64,000 bases of DNA from contig SAXG01000001.1 in NCBI GenBank assembly GCA_012932865.1, positions 857,693 through 921,692 of the forward strand. Reading direction: 5' to 3'. The notes under the pieces were generated by a model. It did no database searches and was not told the DNA's origin. It worked only from the letters and a program-made list of their open reading frames with translations. The DNA comes from Amylostereum areolatum. Lineage: Eukaryota; Basidiomycota; Agaricomycetes; Russulales; Stereaceae. Both the position numbers and the translations under genes were made by a program. This document shows, in pieces, positions 10,233-19,183 of the stretch; position 1 is the first letter of the stretch, and each line of letters opens with the position of its first letter.

Positions 10233-12610
10233 ATGTCCAAGGCCAGGCATAGCTCCCTTATCAACGATCCCGAGCTTGCCGCCCGACCGGAATCACCGCC
10301 GCGTCGGTCTCGCGCCTTCAAGTACACGCTCGCTTCCATCCTCCTCTTTGCCGCCTTCACATGGTCAATTCGTGGCTACATCCCCCTTCATTGCATCTCT
10401 CGGTCCACACACCATGAAGTGACTATCGCACCCCATCCTCATCGAAATCCTGCCTATCTTGTCAAGGCCGACCACGGCGCCGTCGCAAGCGAGAACAGCG
10501 TCTGCTCGAGTATCGGTGTGGACGTTTTAAAAGACGGCGGCAATGCGGTGGACGCGATGATTAGCACCGCTCTTTGCATTGGTGTGGTGAACATGTTCTC
10601 GTGAGTACCACTTGTTCTCCCCAGCCATTATCCTTGTCCGATGCATACACGCGTAGATCCGGCATCGGCGGCGGCGGGTCTATGACAGTTCGCATACCCC
10701 CATCGACACCGAACGGGGCCTCGGAGGTTTGGACCATCGACTTCCGTGAAACAGCGCCTGCCTTGTCCAATGAGACTATGTATATTAAGGACCCGACGCA
10801 ATCCCTGTTTGGGGGCCTGTCTGTCGGCGTCCCTGGCGAGGTGAAAGGCCTGGAGGAGGCGCACAGGCGTTGGGGAAGACTGGATTGGAAGAGGCTTGTG
10901 CGGCCGAACGTTGAGCTTGCTGCCGGATGGACCGTAGGGCGTGAACTAGGCCGACGAATCAATGTGAGCTCGCATTCACACACTCACATATATACCCCTC
11001 TACTGACGCAAAAACGAAGTTTAAGTCGTTCCGTCCGCTTATGCTGGGTAACAAAGATTGGAGTGACATCTTTGCCCCGGAAGGAACGATCCTCAAGGAG
11101 GGAGATACAATTAAACGAACGAACTTGTCCCGCACGCTAGCTGCTATCGCCGAAGGTGGTTCTGAGGCCTTTTACCGTGGCGAAATTGCACAAGCTATCT
11201 CCGACAAAGTACGCGCCGAAGGCGGAATCCTGACGCTGGAGGACATGGCGAACTACGAGGTCAAGGTCGAAAAGGCCTTGCAGGGTACATACAAAGGCAG
11301 GAAGGTCTATGTCCCCCCCGCGCCAACCTCGGGGCCGGTTTTGCTGCACATGTTGAACATCATGGAGGCGTATGACCTCGTGGGTGAGGGACAAACGCCC
11401 CTTAATGCCCACCGCGTTGTTGAAGCTATTAAATGTGAGTGAGTGACCTGGTATATGCATCGCATCCTTATTCACGTCTACGAGGTTAGTCGGCTTTGCT
11501 GCCAGGTACGTCCACGCACATAAACTTCAGCAATACCGCTCGATCTGACATTTTACTCCAAGGACGAGGATATGCGACCCCGATTTTAACGACCAGCCGG
11601 AACGGATTGACGAAATCCCTCGGAAATCATTCAGTGCACATATCGTCAAGAATCTAACAGATGTGGGTCAATGTGACCTACCCCCTGTGGCCAACTGTAT
11701 TCACGGATCTCTCCAGGATCGCACACACCCTCCCGCTTACTATCAACCGATATTCGACGTCCCCGAGGACCATGGCACAGTCCGTTCCGCCCCTTCCGCA
11801 CCGCGATCTAGCTGACCTTCCATGCAGAGTCACAGTTCCGTCATTGACAAGGACGGGATGGCCGCATCGATCACCACCACTGTTAATCTTGTGTTCGGTT
11901 CGCAGGTGCTGGATCCCATAACGGGTATAATCATGAACGATGAAGTTTGTGGTTTCGTATGACCGCGGTCGAGCTACAGCTGACCCGAAGCCATAGATGG
12001 CCGACTTCTCAACCCCCGGAACCCCAAATCCGTTTGGCCTGTGGCCATCACCGTGTTCGTTGTATCCTATAATAGGTTGACCATTCGCTCACCTGGTTGA
12101 TCCTTTGTAGTCAACTATCCTGAACCCGGAAAGCGACCGCTGTCATCGACGGTCCCCACAATCGTGGAGGAGTCGGATGGGTCTCTCCTTCTTGCCATCG
12201 GTGGCTCAGGAGGCTCTCGCATATTTCCCTCCGTTTTCCAGGTGCTCCTGAACCTCGACTGGGGATACGATATAAGTGCAGCCATTGAATTCGGACGGCT
12301 ACACGACCAACTTTACCCCTCGTATGTGGACGCGGATGACATATACCCCTCCGATCTACTAGACGGGCTTAGAAAGAGAGGACATAACCTTACCCGTACG
12401 TCTCACACGGTACACGTTTATGCATTTCTCCCTAACATATTCGCGAATAGTTTCTGATGTCAACCGGGTGGCTGCCGTGATCAACGGGGTGCTCGTGAAG
12501 AATGGCACGCTCTATGGTTCGTAGATTGTCTGGTGCACGTATAATCATGCTGATTCTTGGCTTCAGCTGCCAGCGATTCGAGGAAGAACGGAGTCGCCGC
12601 AGGTTACTAA
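10233..12610 (+). CDS. Gamma-glutamyltranspeptidase, type II membrane form
   Basis: The enzyme cleaves the gamma-glutamyl bond of glutathione and its conjugates, in the vacuole or at the cell surface. About a dozen exons join in phase, including 10233-10600, 10657-10963, 11020-11434, 11490-11505, 11563-11662, 11717-11779, 11828-11944, 11997-12054, 12111-12395 and 12451 on, with the stop at 12608-12610. The N-terminus has a cytosolic basic segment and one membrane anchor (YTLASILLFAAFTWSI, about residues 31-46). Family motifs are GAVASENSVCSSIGVDVL, GGNAVDA, SGIGGGGSM, FRETAP, PTSGPVLLHMLN, the autocleavage/nucleophile segment GTSHSSVIDKDGMA, NPFGLWPSP and GGSGGSRI. The catalytic threonine codon is 11777-11779, the last codon of its exon. 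All conserved parts are present, so the gene looks intact. Confidence 0.9.
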
Positions 12611-13046
12611 TGTTATACTGCTATAGAGCGGATGTCAGCGCATTTCTAACCGAATAATATTTTATCTACTACACGGGGAAACGTTTTCCATCAAAAAACG
12701 GAGCAGCATCGGACCTTCCGGTTTGTTTTCGCAGCGAGGTTGGAGCGGGTTCACCATCGTGCTGTGGTACCTTGCCTACTGTCCGCATTATTCTACCGGG
12801 TGCATCTCGTCGTTTATAGACCATTCACAAGATTTCAAGGCACAAGAAGGGAGGTCGATGGTCTGATCACGCGAACGCGGCCAGCATGGGCAGGTCAGGT
12901 TCCAAGCCATCCTTTGGCATCATATGCGAGATTTTCCCGAGGGTTTGCCAGCGAACATTCTGGTTCTACGGCTATAAAGCTCCAGGACAATGCAGCTCAG
13001 GTTTGAACGACCCGAACCCCCCAAGGTACTGACTGAACTTAGCTCA
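12611..13046. other. Intergenic region, promoter of the mannanase
   Basis: No gene is seen. The 3' part holds a TATA box at 12973-12978 that serves the downstream mannanase gene. Confidence 0.5.
12973..12978 (+). promoter_or_regulatory. TATA box of the CBM1 mannanase gene
   Basis: TATAAA lies 74 nt before the ATG at 13047. An earlier in-frame ATG at 12990 would sit only about 12 nt from the TATA box, upstream of the likely transcription start. This favours 13047 as the translation start. Confidence 0.55.
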
Positions 13047-15144
13047 ATGATGAAGCGCATCTCTACCGGACTTGTCGCCGTAGCGCTCGCGCTCGCGCCG
13101 CTCACCAATGCTGTCGCGGTTTGGGGACAGTGTGGCGGCATTGGATACTCGGGCTCGACAAGTACGTGTGCTTTCTCATTCCCTGTACCGTGACTTTGTA
13201 CTGACTCCTGGTACCGGGTTCTTCAGCGTGTGACGCGGGTCTGACCTGCGTCGTGTTGAACGATTATTATTACCAGTGCCAGCAGGTGACCGGTGCTCCC
13301 TCGACCACCGCCGCGCCACCTCCGACCACGACTGCCCCTGCACCGACAAGCACGGCCGCCCCGGCGCCTCCATCTGCGACTGGATTTGTCAAGACCTCCG
13401 GACAGAAGTTCGTGCTAAATGGAGCCACGTTCACTGCCGTTGGGTACGGCCAACCGTTGTTATATTTTTTAGACCCAACGGAAGATAACCTCGATACCAT
13501 GTTCCTTTGTAGTGCCAATTCCTACTGGGTTGGTCTTATGGGCCTTAGTACAGTGAACATGAACGCGGCATTCTCCGATATCGCGAAGACTGGTGCGACG
13601 GTTGTGCGCACCTGGTAAGTCATGGCCGATTCTAAAGCATCGACAAGTTGATGTATCCCATATGTAGGGGCTTCAATGAAGTCACGAGTCCGAACGGTGA
13701 CTATTATCAGAGTTGGTCGGGAAGCACTCCGACGATCAACACTGGATCCACTGGTCTCGAAAACTTCGGTTAGTGGAGGGTTCAATGGTCAATGACTCGA
13801 TATACGGCAGGGATCTGATAACATACAAATTAGACAATGTTGTCGCAGCGGCCAAGGCAAATGGTCTGCGCCTCATCGTCGCACTGTAGGTCGCACCTCG
13901 CCTTTGAATAGACATATCTCACCCTGCTATGTAGAACAAACAACTGGTCGGACTACGGCGGCATGGATGTCTATACACATCAAATTCTTGGAGCTAGCCA
14001 ACCGCACGATCTGTTCTACACCAACACACAGGTTATAGTAAGCATATTTTTCAGTCTATTCTGGAGCATGTGAACTGATTGGTTCTTCAGAACGCCTACA
14101 AAAACTACATCAAGACGTTCGTCGGACGCTATGCCAACGAACCGACTATCTTTGGCTGGGAGCTGGGTTAGACTTTCGTGTTTCATCCTACCTACCCACC
14201 AGCTAACCTCAGGCCTATGGTAGCGAATGAGCCGAGGTGCAGTGGAAGCTCTGGGTAAGTTGTGTCGGGTCTCCGACTGGATACCGTGTAAACCTAACTG
14301 TTATGCCACAGCACCACCTCCGGCACCTGCACCACCACGACTATCACTAACTGGGTTTCGGAAATATCTGCATACATAAAGTCGATCGACTCAAACCACC
14401 TTGTTGCCGTGGGTGATGAAGGGTTTTTCAATGAACCGACCAACCCATCGTACCCTTACCAGTAAGCTTCCCTTTGCTTTCAGATTAGAGCTGGCTGGTT
14501 GAACGTTGTGTCACGTCGGCAGAGGCAGCGAAGGCATCGACTTCAATGCTAACCTCGCCGTTTCTACCATCGACTTTGGCACATTCCACGTACGTTATGT
14601 TTTCCACCCGACCGACCATCTGACCTTATTGCTTCTCTTCTCAATAGCTGTACCCCGTACGTGGTTTGTCTGTGGCCTCAGTCGATGATCACTCATGCTC
14701 CTCCGTTGTGCATGTAGGGCAGCTGGGGTGTCGGGTCCGATCCCACAGGCTGGGGCGCGCAATGGATCACTGACCACTCTACATCTCAAAAGTCGGCAAA
14801 CAAGCCCACAATCATTGAAGAATTCGGCGTGACATCCGATCAACAGAGCACATATACAACATGGTACAGCACCGTTATCAGCTCCGGGCTGACTGGGGAT
14901 CTTATTTGGTGCGCGAACAATCATTTTTTCACGAAGGTGCCGTAACCCGACGAGTGTTTAGGCAAGCTGGTTCGCACCTGTCCTCTGGAGACACACCGCA
15001 AGACGGTTATGCGGTACGCCAGTGGTTGAGCTTCCTATCGAGACGCCGTTCGATTGAAGCGTTTCGCAATGACAGATCTTCCCGGACAACTCAGTTTACC
15101 AGCTCGAGACGTCGCATGCCGCTGCTCTCAAAGCTAGAGGGTGA
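13047..15144 (+). CDS. Secreted endo-beta-1,4-mannanase, CBM1-GH5 (subfamily 7 type)
   Basis: This enzyme hydrolyses mannan and galactoglucomannan outside the cell. A signal peptide (MMKRISTGLVAVALALAPL) is followed by a fungal cellulose-binding module: VWGQCGGIGYSG, then CDAGLTC and the aromatic YYYQCQQ. A Thr/Pro/Ala-rich linker leads to the GH5 domain, with SGQKFVLNG, NSYWVGLMG, GATVVRTWGFNEV and DNVVAAAKANGLRLIVAL. The acid/base glutamate is in GWELANEPRC and the nucleophile in PTIIEEFGVT. At least 15 small exons join in phase from 13047-13161 and 13227-13443 to the last at 15076-15144. The intron at 13444-13512 removes a stretch that looks open but breaks the fold. All catalytic residues and the CBM aromatic face are intact. 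Mannanase rather than another GH5 activity is inferred from the motif set. Confidence 0.9.
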
Positions 15145-15839
15145 ACACGGTTAATCGGGTGGAAGATACGGGATTTGAAAGTGAGATTTCAGGGATCTGG
15201 TTTCCACTTCTGTGCGAGGCCAAGTTTGTTGGTTTATTATGCGAAAGCTGTCCTGCCATGGAAAATAAGTACAATTGCTCGCTTTGAACTCGAGGTTGGC
15301 AACGGAAGCATGCGCAATGCCGCATACCATTGAGGAGGCAAGCAAGTGTAATGAGATAGGACGCAACGACAACCCATGCGTCGTTAACATCACAGTAGGT
15401 CGTCGATGGATGTCGTCACGAGTGTTGGCGAGGACGGACTCATCGTCCTACGGGGTGACCATGGAATCTTTGTCTGGACGCACGCGACACACTCGGACAC
15501 ATGCGCCAACCACGGGAGCCGGGCGCTAGTAGACATCTCGTGGGGCTAGGCGTCCAACTGTGCCAGGTCTCGCCTCATTCATGTTCAGAACGATGCTGCT
15601 GACCCCGGGTCAAACCACTCCCTCGTTCGGGGTGTAAACACCGTCCTCTTGAATACCGCGATTCTGTTGTTCTCGCCCATCTATGGGCAATCACGCAAAA
15701 TGACACCAGCGTTCTAAAAAGAGACAAGTTGTATTATTCCTTTCCGAACAGGAGATATAGCCTGAAGAAACGCTATCAGTATACGGTGAGCGAAGAGTGT
15801 TGGGATAACATACTAGAGCAGCCGACGCGTACACGCTGT
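15145..15839. other. Convergent intergenic region
   Basis: This region lies between the 3' ends of the mannanase (+) and COX6 (-). Open frames on both strands are short and overlap each other without coding character. No repeat or RNA gene is seen. Confidence 0.5.
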
Positions 15840-16306
15840 CTATGAGGTGAACAACTCCTCTTTTGTCTCGATGCCTAAGGAAACGAAGGGAGGCCATGAG
15901 GAACTGCTCTGGAATTGACAAGCAGGCCGACCAACTCACCCAGCTCTTCACGGATGCCCTTAAGCTCGTCAAGATACGCCTTGTATTGGCTCTGGTTCTC
16001 GACCTTCTCCTTGACACCTTCGAACACCCTGACAGCGGTCGCGTAGTCGTTGACGCGACGGGCCGCGCGGAGAGCGCTCTCGACGACGGAGGGTGCGGGG
16101 ACGAGGTCGTGCGCGAAGCAGTTGTTGAGGCCGCGCTGAACCTCGAACAGATCTTCCGCGGACTGGAAGAAGGAGACGTAGCGTTCGGTGAATTGCTCGA
16201 ACGTCTCTTGGCCGTGACCACTGGAAGACGGGCGGGCGAGGGCGGGGGTCGCACGCAGTGCAACGGGGCGGGCACGAAGGAGAGTGGAGACGACCTGCGA
16301 GCGCAT
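15840..16306 (-). CDS. COX6: Cytochrome c oxidase subunit VIa-type (yeast Cox6, human COX5A)
   Basis: This is a nuclear-encoded subunit of mitochondrial complex IV. The protein starts MRSQVVSTLLRARPVALRAT, an Arg-rich presequence. It continues with the highly conserved core ETFEQFTERYVSFF, DLFEVQRGLNNCFAHDLVPA, ALRAARRVNDYATAVRVFEG and YKAYLDELKGIREELG. One intron of about 65 nt (GTGAGT to CTTAG, roughly 15873-15940) separates this from the last exon, which encodes IETKEELFTS and ends at 15840-15842. The length of about 140 residues fits the family. It shares a divergent promoter region with the copper transporter at 16767, a sensible pairing because complex IV needs copper, though this may be coincidence. 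Confidence 0.92.
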
Positions 16307-16766
16307 GGTGAATGAGGACGGGTGAGGAGGAGGAGGAGGAGGAGGAGGAGGGATGCTATCGGCAGACGGGTGGGTTGGATGCAGGCGCTAACTGCGTCGG
16401 CCTCCGTCGTCGTTTTTCCCTCGGGCGTTTCCGGCTCCCGAACACCAGGCCCGTCGCGACTTGGCCATGCTCATCCTCTGCGCATGCTCTGCCTGACTTT
16501 CTCAAGTTCTCAACTATGCACGGGCGGGCGGTGGCTGCTATTAGCGCATCTGCCTTTCGACACTAGTCTACACCACTGAACACAAAAAGCTCTGAGATCT
16601 GAACATCTCCGTATTCAAATCTTATCAGATATTGATTCTATCACGTGGCCGCTCGAGATAGCGGCGCAAAGCGTCGCATTCGCAGCAGGAGCGCACTCGA
16701 AGCCAACACTCACTAGTCCTCACTAGTACTGTAACATTCCCTTCTTTCCCCTCTTTCAACATCTCA
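16307..16766. other. Divergent promoter region of COX6 and the copper transporter
   Basis: It contains both 5' flanks. A GGA-type trinucleotide tract (about 16324-16351) lies just upstream of the COX6 start, in its probable 5' UTR. No gene was recognised. Confidence 0.5.
16324..16351. repeat. (GGA)n microsatellite
   Basis: Roughly nine tandem AGG/GGA units lie within 20-45 nt upstream of the COX6 ATG, so they are probably transcribed as its 5' UTR (CCT repeats on the sense strand). Confidence 0.8.
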
Positions 16767-17494
16767 ATGGACCACGGCGGACACGGTGGGCATGGCGATA
16801 TGGATATGGGTCCTAAATGCACCATGAATATGCTCTGGTTGGTCCCGTCATCGTTCTTCTTTGTCTTCACCCGCACTCATAACGGTCGATATAGGAACAC
16901 CCAGATCGTTGACACCTGCATCATCTTCAAGCAATGGCACATCTCTTCGAACACCGTGTTCGCCTTCTCTTTCTTGGCCATCATCGCCATATCCGTCGCC
17001 TACGAGTGGCTGCGCGCCTACCAGAAGAGTGTCGACGTACGCGTCGCCCTCGCGCTTTCGCGCGGGAAAGGCCGCAGCCCGGTGAGTGGACGGAGCAGTC
17101 CTGCCTTGTCTGGAGACGATGTTGAAGAAGCCGGTTTACTGTCGGGCCGCCACAAAAAGCCCGCCAAACTGTACGCTTTCTTCGCAATAGGTTTGCAACG
17201 CCCACTGACTATGTGGCTGCAGGACGCCAGTACCGGTATATGCGCGCACTCTTCGCGCAGTACTCTACGGCGTGTCGGTCTTTGTGTCGTTTTTCCTCAT
17301 GCTGGTGTTCATGACCTATAACGTGAGCGTCCCCTCTTTCGCCAAGGATACATTGATGAAACGTTCCGTAGGCTTACCTTATCCTCGCGGTCGTGCTGGG
17401 CGCGGCCGCTGGCCATTTCGTGTTCGGAGCGCAGATGGATGTTGATGCTATTCTAGCGGGCTCGGGGTCTAATAAGGGCATGGCGTGCCATTGA
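16767..17494 (+). CDS. CTR-family copper transporter
   Basis: This protein carries Cu(I) across the plasma or vacuolar membrane as a trimer. The start MDHGGHGGHGDMDMGPKC is a His/Met-rich metal-binding tail. Exons 16767-16837 and 16895-17171 give TM1 (NTVFAFSFLAIIAISVAYEW) and a cytosolic loop. Then comes an exon beginning TPVPVYARTLRAVLYGVSVF (after an intron at about 17172-17221), and a last exon from about 17372. TM2 carries the copper-filter MxxxM (MLVFM) and TM3 the GxxxG packing motif (GAAAGHFVFG). The tail ends GMACH at the stop 17492-17494; Cys/His at the end is also usual in this family. The length of about 180 residues and single CTR domain resemble CTR2-type proteins. Confidence 0.88.
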
Positions 17495-17678
17495 GAAGCC
17501 CTTAGCCTGTACCTTCAGTACGGTTTTTGTTTGCTCTGACTTTCAGGTTTCGGTTTGGATGTATGATTATTTAAATGGAACTTGACTGCTCGTCATTCAA
17601 GATGCCCTCCCTACTCTCTCGGAAGATGGTTCGATGGTCCATGGCATTGTATACAAATACATCCCAAAGCGAAGTTCG

Positions 17679-18781
17679 TCATGTAGTCTTCATCTCGGTG
17701 TCCTCGTCTTTCTTCGCAAGGCCGTGCTTTTGCAGAAGTGCGTCGATCTCCGACGGACGGTAAATCTTAGCCTTGGGCAGTTTCGTTATAGGGTCCAGTG
17801 TCATTGTTGAGAACTCCACTACAAGTAGTAGCTGTCAGCCAATGTAGAAGTCGAGGTGACCACACGCACACTTCTCACTGCCAAGCGTGGTGCTGTCCAT
17901 GGTTTTACTCATCGTCCGCATGACGAGACCAATCGCATCCTCGACTGTGATGTCGTCTTTGTACTCTTGCTTGAGCAAGCTCTGCGCCGTACCGCTATTG
18001 GCGCCGATGCATGTCGCCTTCCAGCCTGAGTAGTTACCAGACGCGTCCGAGTGGTAAAGTTGGAACTGGTAGTGAGGATCGTGGCCGGCGTAGAGGATGG
18101 ATACACCAAATGGACGAAGACCTCCGTATTGCGTGTAACCTTGTTTAAGATTGCAGAGGTTTTGGGCCAGAAGTTCGACAGGAATGTCTTCGTTGTAGCT
18201 GAGGAGGTGTTGTTGTGCTGACGTACGCGCATAGTTGATGAGAGAGGTAGCGTCGGCGGTGTATCCCGCAACACCAGCAACAACGTTACTAGTGGAGAGA
18301 ATCAAGGCTTGAGGGAATGAGATGGTATATTCACGTACGAGTTAAGAAGGAAGATCTTCTCTCCGCTACCACCATAACTGCCTTCTTTCTCGGCGGACAG
18401 ATCGAGAAGCTTCCCAGTAACCTTCTTCTCCGCGGCAAGAACGACGCCATCTTTCGCCAGTACGCCGAGCACAGTGCCGGCATGGGAAATGGCCTCCATC
18501 GCGTACTCGACTAAACGTTATCAGAATGGAGCGAAATCAATGAAATGGCGTATACTCTTTACTTTGATAGAGACGTCCTGGTGCAGCTTGATATTAGCTC
18601 AACATCGCATACTTAGGTGCAAGAAGATCGCACCCTCCGGGGAAAAGACGGTCGTGCGGCCTGCGGGATGTCCATTAGCATCTCACGCGTGCACGGTGAA
18701 CGTATACACACTGTCGTATCGTCGAGACTGAAACACAACTCGTCAGGAATCGTAATATAAGGATATAGCGATACACACCAT
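17679..18781 (-). CDS. PRE9: 20S proteasome subunit alpha3 (Pre9/PSMA4)
   Basis: This is one of the seven alpha-ring subunits that gate the 20S proteasome. Exons assemble to [54 protein letters not shown], an S-E-K-I-F-L-L-N-like segment, [75 protein letters not shown] and a Lys-rich tail ending at 17679. The SRRYDSRTT and YAMEAI segments and the GWKATCIG block are diagnostic of alpha3. The start codon at 18781-18779 forms an exon of its own: GTGTGT follows the ATG directly and the next exon starts with SRRYD. The subunit has no catalytic role. It is divergent from the monooxygenase at 19184. Confidence 0.92.
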
Positions 18782-19183
18782 GTTGAGCGGATGGAAAGAT
18801 GAGATGAAAGATGCTGAAGACGAGACTGGCGCTGCAATCCTGTCTCGACGCGTCAGACAAGACGCGCGTCGCCCAGTCGGCGTTTGCCGTCATGCCAGTC
18901 TGCCTACACCAGCCAAGTCCCAGCCTATCACCACCTTCACGATCTTGTACATACTCTTGACTCACTGAGCTTGGTCAAATATCACTCATTCATTTGTGTC
19001 GTTGAGCTCCCCAGACTTCATGCCCCGGATCTCCTTGGATGTGGCTTTCTCAGGCGCGCACGCCGCGCGGTTAGCGCCTGGGAAGAGCGAACGAGATCAA
19101 CACGCCTTTTCACGCAATCGTATAACAGCGAAGGGTAACATTCGAGTCTTGACTGTTGTACGACTGGGAGGCTGACCAGATTC
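18782..19183. other. Divergent promoter region of PRE9 and the monooxygenase
   Basis: About 400 nt carry both 5' flanks. No gene, repeat or RNA was recognised in it. Confidence 0.5.

Noticed and set aside
17059..17171. Intron beginning at GTGAGTGG in the copper transporter loop
   Set aside because: The downstream peptide (SGRSSPALSGDDVEEAGLLS) is coding-like, and the later GTACGC donor gives the correct frame into the next exon.
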